Part shown: piece by piece, positions 1 through 5,958 of the stretch
Numbering within the stretch: the stretch's first letter is position 1
Layout: each line of letters begins with the position of its first letter
NCBI GenBank assembly: GCA_050740975.1
Contig: JBOIEE010000317.1
Coordinates: 1 to 7,476 of the forward strand
Reading direction: 5' to 3'
DNA from: JBOHHR01 sp050740975
GTDB lineage: Bacteria > Pseudomonadota > Gammaproteobacteria > JBOHHR01
Length of the DNA: 7,476 bases
Notes under the pieces: model-generated
Seen by the model: the letters and a program-made list of their open reading frames with translations, nothing else
Told to the model about the DNA's origin: nothing
Database searches by the model: none
Made by a program: the position numbers and the translations under genes

Positions 1-45
1 TTGCCGTTGTTCATCTGTAAGCTCGATAACACTGGCTGTTCGCAT
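1..45 (-). CDS. IS630-family transposase, N-terminus (partial, leaves window)
   Basis: Read on the minus strand, an ATG at 45-43 begins MRTASVIELTDEQRQ, which stays open to the window edge. The pattern of a short lead followed by an I-x-L-T-D-E-Q-R segment is typical of the start of IS630-family (Tc1/mariner-like, DDE) transposases. The start is well supported: AGGAGG lies about five bases upstream on that strand (complement of 50-56). The catalytic DDE domain lies outside the window, so family assignment rests on 15 residues and on the TA insertion context next to it. No other minus-strand gene is seen here. Confidence 0.6.
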   Translation of the reverse strand, partial: MRTASVIELTDEQRQ

Positions 46-122
46 GGTCGCCTCCTCGTTCGATCTCCAGATCAGATCGACCGGAAGGCCTTTAGTTCCA
101 TCAACTAAGAAGCACTACACTA
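1..122 (-). mobile_element. End of an IS630-like insertion sequence
   Basis: The segment runs from the transposase N-terminus to a CTAG at 120-123. There, coding sequence for a phage Dam methylase begins abruptly in mid-motif (SCQRANETV). IS630-type elements insert at TA, often within CTAG, and duplicate the TA. The ancestral methylase codons GCT-AGT (Ala-Ser of the usual DPAS-C motif) would supply exactly such a CTAG, so the element probably ends at 120 with the target TA at 121-122. Reading inward, the end would be GTGTAGTGCTTCTTAG. An imperfect dyad at 60-80 (TCGATCT / AGATCGA) lies between the end and the transposase start. The other IS end is not in the window, so the terminal inverted repeats cannot be confirmed. 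Confidence 0.55.
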
Positions 123-568
123 GTTGCCAAAGGGCGAACGAGACTGTGGGGGCTAGGAACATATTCACCGAGCAGGATGACGGCCTTATTCAGCAGTGGT
201 TTGGAAATGTGTTCATGAACCCCCCATACGGGAAAGACGGGCTAGCCAGTCAGTTTTGCGTTAAGGCGATCGAGGAATATGAGGCCGGCCGGGCAACGCA
301 GGCGGTTCTGCTTGTCAACTCACTGCATAGCCAAAAGTGGCAGGCCCCGTTATTCAAATTCCCTATCTGCCTTGTTAACCACAGGATCGAGTTCATCGAC
401 GCCGAAGGCCGGGTGAATCCTAATCCAACTATGCAGAACATGTTTGTCTATCTTGGAGATTCTGTAGGGCGATTTGCCGAAGTGTTCTCCGATATCGGGT
501 ATGTGAATGAATTCGCCGCACAAGAGAACGCGCTGGTGGGAATGCCGGCGGCATTACGTAAACCTTAA
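122..568 (+). pseudogene. Phage DNA N6-adenine methyltransferase, 5'-truncated by IS
   Basis: The remnant encodes a phage-type Dam (DNA_N6-adenine methyltransferase) protein from its SC-x-x-AN-x-TV segment onward. It then shows FTEQDDGL, the catalytic NPPYG motif (218-232), the EEYEAG segment, and a C-terminal FVYLGD..RFAEVFS..G block. The enzyme would methylate adenine on phage or host DNA. Intact relatives begin about 30-40 residues earlier with a DEWYTP-type start and LDPAS, and that part is missing. The open frame continues upstream to an ATG at 44, but those residues are encoded by the IS end, do not resemble the family and have no SD. I therefore treat the gene as disrupted. A fusion protein is possible, but it would lack the N-terminal part of the S-adenosylmethionine site. 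Confidence 0.75.
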
Positions 569-606
569 CTGAGGATTTAGAAATGAAAAGCCCCACAGAG
601 GGGGCT
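566..606 (+). repeat. SD-ATG-hairpin repeat, copy 1
   Basis: This copy starts at the Dam stop codon and carries GAGG, ATG (583) and AAAAGCCCC, then a hairpin with arms AGCCCC (589-594) and GGGGCT (601-606). It closely matches 859-901. Translation from 583 would give only MKSPTEGAR before a TGA at 610-612, which overlaps another ATG (609, 17 codons). I regard it as a regulatory or remnant element rather than a gene. On the minus strand the stem is followed by TTTTC, so it could stop leftward transcripts. On the plus strand there is no U-tract. Confidence 0.55.
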
Positions 607-688
607 CGATGAGCACCAAGGAAGAATGTATACACTATCTTGTTGTTTTGGCTGGGAATTAACCCCCCTGGTTGCCGTCTAACAAACT

Positions 689-853
689 ATGAAACCACAC
701 GACTATACACCATTGCGACGACTAACTTTCTGCATGAACCCAAAGCTTGAAGAGGCCATCAGAGCGGCCGCGAAACGAGATGAGTTGTGCGTTTCGACAT
801 GGCTTCAAATCGTGGCACGGCGCGCCCTTGAGAGCGGGCAGAGGGTTAGGTAA
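689..853 (+). CDS. Small ribbon-helix-helix (Arc/CopG-type) DNA-binding protein
   Basis: This is a 54-residue protein. After a short lead it shows RRLTFCMNPKLEEAIRAAAK, followed by a helix ending in STWLQIVARRALESG. That is the ribbon-helix-helix layout: one beta strand (RLTF-M), helix A, a turn (RDELCVS) and helix B (WLQIVARRAL). Such proteins bind DNA as dimers through the paired strands and usually repress nearby promoters. The ATG at 689 is the first start after an in-frame stop at 680-682. No clear SD precedes it, so translation may be weak or leaderless. The gene sits alone between two copies of an SD-ATG-hairpin repeat. Its target is not known; those hairpins or the replication operon downstream are candidates by position only. 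Confidence 0.65.
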   Translation: MKPHDYTPLRRLTFCMNPKLEEAIRAAAKRDELCVSTWLQIVARRALESGQRVR

Positions 854-858
854 ATGCT

Positions 859-901
859 TAACTTGAGGATCTAGAATGAAAAGCCCCCGACTAGAGGGGG
901 C
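859..901 (+). repeat. SD-ATG-hairpin repeat, copy 2 (start of the following gene)
   Basis: The copy reads TTAACTTGAGGATCTAG, then ATG (876) and AAAAGCCCCC. Its hairpin has arms GCCCCC (883-888) and GGGGGC (896-901) and a seven-base loop. Here the ATG is the real start of the next gene, so the hairpin falls within its first nine codons. On the minus strand the stem is followed by TTTTCATT, as in a rho-independent terminator. In the plus direction it would instead sit in the ribosome-binding region and could reduce translation. Confidence 0.55.
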
Positions 902-1256
902 GATTCAGGATCCGATAGATGACGGGGAAAGCAACCATCATTCTACCGGTCCTGCCTCGCCCCCACAAGACTACACGGTAACCTGCACCGCTTTCCGCGC
1001 GTTCGAGAAGAACACGCTTGAGGGCTTTGCAGACCTTCTAATTAACCCCCCGCAGCTGCTGATCCTCAACTGTACGGTGCACCGTAAAGGCGACAGGCGG
1101 TGGATTAACTTCCCTGCCGTAAGGTCAGTCACCGAGGGTGACGAGATAACGTGGCGCCATACAATGAAGCTTCCATATGGTGAGGTCCATTGGGAGTTCC
1201 AGAATAAGGCATTCGAGGCTATCGGCGCCTTTCTTGGAGTGCCCCATGGAGAATAA
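876..1256 (+). CDS. Phage replication-module protein, possibly SpoVG-like fold
   Basis: The protein has 126 residues. Residues 1-32 are polar and probably disordered. Residues 33-83 (YTVTCTAFRAFEKNTLEGFA, then a hydrophobic strand and HRKGDRRWINFPAV) match the pattern of small phage proteins in which an 'NTL-GF' strand is followed by 'VH-kg-RRW-lPa'. This resembles the SpoVG beta fold, which binds nucleic acid in the bacterial protein. I infer this from pattern only. The start ATG has GAGG seven bases upstream. The stop lies eight codons inside the longest open frame of the next gene but before that gene's preferred start. A stable hairpin covers codons 3-9. The position directly before a RepA-type ATPase suggests a replication or single-strand-binding accessory role. 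The function is otherwise unknown. Confidence 0.6.
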   Translation: MKSPRLEGAIQDPIDDGESNHHSTGPASPPQDYTVTCTAFRAFEKNTLEGFADLLINPPQLLILNCTVHRKGDRRWINFPAVRSVTEGDEITWRHTMKLPYGEVHWEFQNKAFEAIGAFLGVPHGE

Positions 1257-1260
1257 CTCG

Positions 1261-1270
1261 GGAGGTGGGG
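1261..1270 (+). promoter_or_regulatory. Strong ribosome-binding site deciding the RepA-like start
   Basis: GGAGGTGGGG lies seven bases (counted from GGAGG) before the ATG at 1273. This makes 1273 the preferred start. A second in-frame ATG at 1246 has a weaker GGAG (1236-1239) six bases upstream and would add nine residues. The first in-frame ATG (1177) lies deep inside the preceding gene. Confidence 0.6.
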
Positions 1271-1272
1271 TC

Positions 1273-2829
1273 ATGGACGTCATTGCCCCGGTCGAGGAAC
1301 CAGGAGAAAGCACCGCGGAGTTTGCTGCCAAGGTCACCCGTTTGAGGTTCGACGACGAGGTTGACGATCTCATTTTGAACGGGCGACCGTCCCCGATCAA
1401 GATAGAGCTTGTTGCCGCGTCGCTGGGGCTGCCTTCGCGCATTGTTTCGGAGGAGGTTGAATGGCGGCTGCGGGCTGACGACCGCTCCATGAGCGCGCCG
1501 CCTTTCACAGAGGAAGAGCTGGAAGCGGCACAGTTGTCCCCGCCGTGGTTGGTGGAGGACTATCTTTACCGAGACGTGGCGGTACTAGCTGCGCCTGGCG
1601 GCACTAATAAAACCACCCTTTGCTTATGGGAGGCGGTACACATCGCACTCGGCAGGCCGCTATACGGGCTTAGGACAAGCGCCAGCAAGACATTGTTCGT
1701 AACGGGTGAAGACGCCAGGGAGCGGCTTGGTGCACGCCTGCGCGAGATCATGGTGGCGATGGAGCTGTCCGCGGATGAACAGCGCGCTTGCCTAGAGTCG
1801 ATATCAATTTTGGATCTGGTTGGCGCGCGCTTCCGCCTGTGCGAGCTGGACCGAAACGGCAACACCGAGACGAGTGCTGACGTGGATCGGCTTATCGCCG
1901 CGCATGCCGGTCAAGGGTTTGGTTTGGTGGTATTCGACCCGCTGGCGAGCTTTGGTGCACCGGAGGAGACCGTGAACTCGGCGGCGCAAGGGGCGATAAA
2001 TGCGGCGCGGCGGATCGTCCGGGTGCTGAACTGTTGCGTGAGGATTATTCACCACACCGGGCAGCAGGTTTACCGGGAGAACATTACCGACCAATACGCG
2101 CCTCGGGGCGGTAGTGCGCTATCGGATGGGGCGCGAATGGTTGCTGTTTTAGGTAGGCCGGGCGAGAAGGAAAACGTGCCATTCTCGGATCGCGATCAGG
2201 TTTTCGTGCTGGCTCGGGCTAAATGCAACTACGCCAGACCGCAGCCGAAGATATTCATCCAACGCACCGGGTACGCCTTCGAGTACGTGATCGAGATCTC
2301 GCAGACAGAGAATCAGCGGACAAAAGCCACCGAGGATCAGGTGTGGCAGTTCTTGCATGATCAGCTAACAGATGGGCGTAGGTATACGAGAAAAACGCTG
2401 GATGATGCCAGAGATGTTTTGGGTCTTGGGCGGAACGCTCTGCGAGTTGCGGTAAGTGGACTTATAGTTAGCGGGCGGGTGGAGGATTGCGAGCTTCCGA
2501 AAGCTGAACAGCTCGGGGCAAGAAAGAACTATTTACACCCCGTTTCAATTTCGCCGCCCACAAGTGGCGAGATACGGCGAGATGCCCCAAATGACGCCGA
2601 TCTATCTCGCCACCCAGATCTCGTTTCTATTATCTCGCCACCCTATAGGAAAAATCGCGGCGGCGAGATAGGCCGCCACGAAATTTCCCCGTTCCTCGGC
2701 GACCTCGCCGACACTACCGGCGAGATACGGCGAGATAGGCAAAATGACGACGCCCATGAGGAACAAAACCCTGCCTTGAAGGACTCTCCTGAGAGCGCTG
2801 AAGATGACGATTTCGAAGTGCTGGCATGA
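1273..2829 (+). CDS. RepA-type RecA-fold ATPase/helicase with winged-helix domain
   Basis: The protein has 518 residues. The N-terminal ~75 residues are mainly helical. The ATPase core starts near residue 95 (WLVEDYLYRDVAVLAAPGG). Its P-loop is APGGTNKTT (residues 107-115), the Walker B strand is GLVVFDP (D222), and sensor-type motifs follow: IIHHTGQ, then PRGGSALSDGAR. These match AAA_25/RepA-like hexameric helicases of phages and plasmids, which unwind or load at an origin. Residues ~352-422 resemble a winged helix and could bind DNA. The tail (~430-518) is polar and repetitive, and its DNA holds a cluster of iteron-like motifs. One oddity is Asn112, where the P-loop usually has Gly before the Lys. 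The stop overlaps the next ATG (ATGA), implying translational coupling. Confidence 0.8.
   Translation: MDVIAPVEEPGESTAEFAAKVTRLRFDDEVDDLILNGRPSPIKIELVAASLGLPSRIVSEEVEWRLRADDRSMSAPPFTEEELEAAQLSPPWLVEDYLYRDVAVLAAPGGTNKTTLCLWEAVHIALGRPLYGLRTSASKTLFVTGEDARERLGARLREIMVAMELSADEQRACLESISILDLVGARFRLCELDRNGNTETSADVDRLIAAHAGQGFGLVVFDPLASFGAPEETVNSAAQGAINAARRIVRVLNCCVRIIHHTGQQVYRENITDQYAPRGGSALSDGARMVAVLGRPGEKENVPFSDRDQVFVLARAKCNYARPQPKIFIQRTGYAFEYVIEISQTENQRTKATEDQVWQFLHDQLTDGRRYTRKTLDDARDVLGLGRNALRVAVSGLIVSGRVEDCELPKAEQLGARKNYLHPVSISPPTSGEIRRDAPNDADLSRHPDLVSIISPPYRKNRGGEIGRHEISPFLGDLADTTGEIRRDRQNDDAHEEQNPALKDSPESAEDDDFEVLA
2564..2736 (+). repeat. Iteron-like array, candidate replication origin inside the rep gene
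   Basis: GGCGAGAT occurs at 2566, 2576, 2662, 2719 and 2729 on the plus strand and, inverted (ATCTCGCC), at 2604 and 2632. The 18-mer GGCGAGATACGGCGAGAT is present twice (2566-2583 and 2719-2736), each a pair spaced by 10 bp, about one helical turn. TATCTCGCCACCC occurs twice (2603-2615, 2631-2643) in different reading frames, which argues for selection on DNA rather than on peptide. I found no other exact copies in the window; about 0.2 would be expected by chance across both strands. Iterons within an initiator gene are known from lambda O. The binding protein is presumably the one encoded here, by inference. Confidence 0.65.
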
Positions 2830-3620
2830 GCGCCGCTGAGGTCATTGCGCTTGCCGAGGATCTGGGCGTAGAGCTAAGAGCAGAGGACGGGCGCATCCAT
2901 GGCGCCCCGAAAGCCGCGGTGACGGACGGGCTTCGCAAAGCAGTGCAAGAACACAAGCCCGAGCTGCTGGCGCTGCTACAAGCCCCCTTGCCTGTGCGTG
3001 GTACGCAGACAGGAGAAACTCACACGCAAGGCGCATGCGGCGAAGCGCGACTAGACCCCTTGGTAGTCACTTGCTACACCCCGAGGGGCGAGCCTATAGA
3101 GGTACGTGCGGATGATGCAGAGCATGCTGCCTGGCTGAGACGGACAAACCCGCCTCCCGTGAAGCCTAGCAACGACGACGTGGGACAAGCCCCTGAGACA
3201 CCCAGCAGCACGCCAGCCCCTAGCCTTGAGCGTGAGACCGTTGCATATAAGGCTATCCGCGAAGCCTGCGACGGTTTGATGGACCCCAGGGTGTTCCTGT
3301 CTAAGCTCATTGCCGAGGACCTGGAGAATATCGAGGCGGGGCGAGTGCCCGCCGCGTACCTGCGCTGCGTAGCGCACGGCGGGGCGATGCGGCTTTCGGA
3401 GCCCACGCCTGATCCAGAGCTGCGGCGCAAGGTACTACAGCAGTTGACTGATAACCCCGAGACTAAATACGCCTACGTGGTGGACGACCCGGACTCCGAT
3501 CCGGTGATCGTGGGATTCGGGATTCGAGACGTAGGGACGTGCGAGATCGCGATCCCCAAGGAGCGCTTCGACCCGCTTGAGTTCGTACTGGCGATTAAGG
3601 ATCAGGCGGGGACGGCCTAA
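2826..3620 (+). CDS. Phage protein with TubC_N-like N-terminal domain
   Basis: The protein has 264 residues. Residues 1-55 (AEVIALAEDLGVELRAEDG, then a Lys/Pro/Glu-Leu-Leu-Ala-Leu helix ending HKPELLALL) match the TubC_N docking domain. That domain is known from NRPS/PKS systems but is also common at the N-terminus of phage replication-region proteins. Residues ~85-109 (TPRGEPIEVRADDAEHAAWL) form a short block seen in similar phage proteins. A Pro-rich linker follows, then a helical region, and the last ~50 residues (TKYAYVVDD..VIVGFGIRD..CEIAIPKERFDP) look like a small beta domain. There are no catalytic motifs. The start overlaps the ATPase stop by four bases, so it is probably co-translated with it and may dock to replication partners. 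The function is unknown. Confidence 0.7.
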   Translation: MSAAEVIALAEDLGVELRAEDGRIHGAPKAAVTDGLRKAVQEHKPELLALLQAPLPVRGTQTGETHTQGACGEARLDPLVVTCYTPRGEPIEVRADDAEHAAWLRRTNPPPVKPSNDDVGQAPETPSSTPAPSLERETVAYKAIREACDGLMDPRVFLSKLIAEDLENIEAGRVPAAYLRCVAHGGAMRLSEPTPDPELRRKVLQQLTDNPETKYAYVVDDPDSDPVIVGFGIRDVGTCEIAIPKERFDPLEFVLAIKDQAGTA

Positions 3621-3737
3621 TGGTGGGTATTTCGCACTGTACGGGCTGAGGCGCGAGAGATCGTGCCAGGGCAAGGCAAATCCCTGTTCGGCGTGCGTGA
3701 TGCGCCAAGGGCCATTTAACAGATAAAGGTAAACCGG

Positions 3738-4127
3738 ATGACGACGATTCAACTTTATGGCCGCCTTGGTCGCGACCCCGAGGAGCGCACCACGGCGGGG
3801 GGTAAAAGCATGGTGACGGCATCAATGGTGGTCAATCTTGGCCGCGACGAGGAGCTTTCGGAATGGTTCTCCCTGGTGGCGTTTCACAAGGTGGGCGAGC
3901 GCCTTGCGCTGCACGTCAAGGGCGATATGGTGGCCGTGAACGGCAAACTCTCCAAGAACACATGGAATGGCAAAGACGGCGAGAAGCGCTCTGGGTTTTC
4001 GGTTTTGGTTGACTGCCTCGCGAGTGCTAAGGCGGCGGCGCCGGTTGACAACAAGGGCAGCCCCAAGGAAGGCGCGGGTAAGGGCGCAAGAGATGAGCCG
4101 TTCTATGACGACCCATTGCCGTTTTAG
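3738..4127 (+). CDS. ssb: Single-stranded DNA-binding protein
   Basis: The protein has 129 residues. Residues 1-~95 form the OB fold: strand 1 (TTIQLYGRLGRDPEERTTAG), the WFSLVAFHKVGERLALHVKG segment that packs the fold, and a VNGKLSKNTWNGKDG loop. A short Gly/Lys/Ala-rich linker leads to the acidic tip YDDPLPF, equivalent to the DDDIPF tip through which bacterial SSBs recruit replication and repair partners. The protein is shorter than E. coli SSB (about 178 residues), as is usual for phage versions. AAGG (3726-3729) lies eight bases before the ATG. It would coat the single strands exposed by the RepA-like helicase encoded upstream. Confidence 0.9.
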   Translation: MTTIQLYGRLGRDPEERTTAGGKSMVTASMVVNLGRDEELSEWFSLVAFHKVGERLALHVKGDMVAVNGKLSKNTWNGKDGEKRSGFSVLVDCLASAKAAAPVDNKGSPKEGAGKGARDEPFYDDPLPF

Positions 4128-4154
4128 GCAAACTCTGACCCCGAGGTTTTGGCG

Positions 4155-4517
4155 ATGAGCACAAAAGCTTTAGCGACATGGGTAGGCATATGGGCCTTTA
4201 TGAGTATCTCTGAGCCCATCAACTGTTGGCTCTGGCTTGGTGCTGAATTTGATCCTCCAATTTGCGAGGTACGGGACTGGCTGGAGTTAAGTGGAACTTT
4301 CGCCATTATTTTAATGGTGGGGGCGGGCCTCTACGCAACTTCAGTTCTTTGGGATGAACGCAAAGAAACGCGTCAATGTTTAGAGCTTGGACTGCCATAC
4401 AATCGGATGCTGTTAACTATGAGGGGAGAATTGGAACAGGCAGAAAGGGAGTGGAAAACAAGTTTGGAGTGCATGAAGGCACAAAAGGAGTTTATTAAGG
4501 ACACGGACAGTGCTTAG
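4155..4517 (+). CDS. Small two-helix membrane protein with charged C-terminal helix
   Basis: The protein has 120 residues and I do not recognise its family. Two hydrophobic stretches are visible. Residues ~6-28 are Trp-rich (WVGIWAF..INCWLWLG), with Glu20 inside. Residues ~45-66 read LSGTFAIILMVGAGLYATSV. The remaining ~54 residues are charged and helical, possibly coiled coil (MRGELEQAEREWKTSLECMK). ATG 4155 is chosen because GAGG (4143-4146) is eight bases upstream; a TTG at 4149 would be only two bases from it. Two helices plus a charged tail would suit a holin or a membrane anchor, but placement between ssb and a Spo11-like gene does not fit a lysis cassette. Confidence 0.65.
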   Translation: MSTKALATWVGIWAFMSISEPINCWLWLGAEFDPPICEVRDWLELSGTFAIILMVGAGLYATSVLWDERKETRQCLELGLPYNRMLLTMRGELEQAEREWKTSLECMKAQKEFIKDTDSA

Positions 4518-4534
4518 CGTTGGAGAAGCACACG

Positions 4535-5869
4535 ATGTGTGACGACCACGCAGGGCATGCCAAAGAGGCAGGGGCCGACCTAATGGCGAAGTTGGCCCCG
4601 AGTAAGCGCCAGGTAGCCGCAGCTTTGCAAGGCATAGCTTTGCAAGGCATAGAAATGACTGAGAGCCAGATCAGGAGCTGTCTTCTTACAGCGAATTTCT
4701 TCAGCTATGTACCAGAGGCCGAGGAAGCCACCATTCACCACGCGTTAGTTGCAAGCAGACTAGAGCTAGAGGACGTTATTCGCTACTTCGACAACGGCCT
4801 GCCCTTGGAAGAGTGTGCCGCGGCGAAATGGGCTGAGGATTGGGACGATTCCCCCGGCGACGCTTATGAGGACCGGGAGTTTTTGGCGACGCTTCCGGCG
4901 CTAAGGATGCTTTATGCGCTGTGCGAGCAAATCTGGACTAGTCCAGAAATACCCCCAAACGGGAATGAGCTTAGGCCGGGGCGCGGGAAGTCTACGAAAA
5001 GCTTGCACCTGATTCACGCCGCACGAGACATCCTAGAGGAGATTCAGCCTGCAAGCGTACGCGCCGTCTGTTACCAGCTATTTACTCTCGGGGTTATTCC
5101 CGACATGAGTAAGGGCAGCACCAGCCGAGTGAGTGTGCAGCTGGTCTATGCCAGGGAGCAAGGGATAATCCCGTGGTCCTGGATCGTGGACGAGACGAGA
5201 AGCGCTGAGCGTGTCTCAATGTGGGATCACCCGGACTCATTCGCGGAAACGGTGCAGCGGGCCTACCGGCGAGACATGTGGGCGCAAGCTCTGCAGAAAG
5301 TCGAGGTGTGGTCTGAAAAGGGCACCATACGTGGCACTCTGGCGCCGGTGCTTGATAAGTACGGGGTCACGCTACGGGTCATGCACGGGTATAGCTCGGC
5401 GACTGTAGCGAATCAAGTTGCGTCAGAAACCGCGGAAATGGCTAAGCCGTTGCTAGTTCTCTACGTGGGCGACTGGGATCCGTCTGGGATGAATATGTCT
5501 GAGGTCGATCTACCTAAGCGCGTCGCTCAGTACGGCGGAAACTGCCACATTCAGCGGGTGGCATTAACCGAAGATCATATAGGCGATAACCTACCATCGT
5601 TCCCGGCGGAGAGTAAGCGAGGGGATCCGCGCTTTGTCTGGTTTGTCGAAAAGTACGGGGAGACGTGCTGGGAGCTTGACGCGCTGAAGCCGACGATCCT
5701 GCGGAACGAAGTAGAGAATTGTATCCGTGGGGTAATCGATCGCGATGAATGGGATCGCCTTGCGGTTATTGAGAGAGCCGAAAAGGAATCTCTTGTTCAG
5801 GTAATGACCTCCTGGAAGGAAGCGGCCACGAGGCCAGCGGGCGATAGCGCAAGCGGTGGGGGCAGATGA
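4535..5869 (+). CDS. Spo11/Topo VI-A-like Toprim protein (Mini-A type)
   Basis: The protein has 444 residues. Residues 1-~150 are helical and without recognised motifs. Next comes a winged-helix-like segment, SVRAVCYQLFTLGVIPD, whose Tyr180 aligns with the nucleophilic Tyr of the Spo11/Topo VI-A '5Y-CAP' domain (usual form RDIYY). A Toprim domain follows: strand with Glu (VEVWSEKG, E261), HGYSSATV, then LYVGDWDPSG with D313 and D315. All three metal-binding acidic residues are present. Standalone homologues on phages and plasmids are called Mini-A; their reaction is not established. No GHKL ATPase (B subunit) is seen nearby. ATG 4535 is preferred because GGAG (4522-4525) is nine bases upstream; a TTG at 4520 lacks an SD. 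An in-frame 15-bp duplication lies at 4621-4650. Confidence 0.75.
   Translation: MCDDHAGHAKEAGADLMAKLAPSKRQVAAALQGIALQGIEMTESQIRSCLLTANFFSYVPEAEEATIHHALVASRLELEDVIRYFDNGLPLEECAAAKWAEDWDDSPGDAYEDREFLATLPALRMLYALCEQIWTSPEIPPNGNELRPGRGKSTKSLHLIHAARDILEEIQPASVRAVCYQLFTLGVIPDMSKGSTSRVSVQLVYAREQGIIPWSWIVDETRSAERVSMWDHPDSFAETVQRAYRRDMWAQALQKVEVWSEKGTIRGTLAPVLDKYGVTLRVMHGYSSATVANQVASETAEMAKPLLVLYVGDWDPSGMNMSEVDLPKRVAQYGGNCHIQRVALTEDHIGDNLPSFPAESKRGDPRFVWFVEKYGETCWELDALKPTILRNEVENCIRGVIDRDEWDRLAVIERAEKESLVQVMTSWKEAATRPAGDSASGGGR
4621..4650 (+). repeat. 15-bp perfect tandem duplication inside the Spo11-like gene
   Basis: AGCTTTGCAAGGCAT occurs twice back to back (4621-4635, 4636-4650) and encodes ALQGI twice. 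It is a multiple of three, so the frame is kept. It falls in the helical N-terminal region, far from the catalytic domains. It is probably a recent slippage event. Confidence 0.8.
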
Positions 5870-5894
5870 AAAAACAGTGCGCAATGACCTACGT

Positions 5895-5914
5895 AGTGCG
5901 GAAAATTCCGCACT
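5895..5914. repeat. Palindrome, copy 1 (possible operator)
   Basis: The core GTGCGGAAAATTCCGCAC (5896-5913) has 8-bp perfect arms around AA, extended here to 9 bp by a flanking A/T pair. The same 18-mer recurs at 5959-5976, 63 bp away (six helical turns). The tiny loop fits a protein-binding dyad better than a terminator, and there is no U-tract. Confidence 0.5.
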
Positions 5915-5958
5915 GCCATCTCCTGGGCCTAGCGCTGGCGCGGGTTCCCCGGCGGCTC

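Noticed and set aside
44..121. N-terminal extension of the methylase frame from ATG 44
   Set aside because: These codons belong to the IS end, lack an SD, and do not resemble the methylase family's N-terminus.
583..606. Rho-independent terminator for the methylase gene on the plus strand
   Set aside because: The stem is followed by CGATGAG with no U-tract in the plus direction. Only the minus-strand reading has the T-run.
609..662. 17-codon ORF (MSTKEECIHYLVV..) overlapping the nine-codon ORF by ATGA
   Set aside because: It is too short, has no family resemblance, and lacks a proper SD; it probably arises by chance after the hairpin repeat.
1073..1086. Perfect 14-bp palindrome TACGGTGCACCGTA
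   Set aside because: About 0.5 such palindromes are expected by chance in a window this size. It is inside the core coding region of the SpoVG-like gene, and no second copy was seen.
3884..4066. Minus-strand ORF opposite ssb
   Set aside because: It is a shadow frame of a clearly assigned SSB gene, with no SD or domain.
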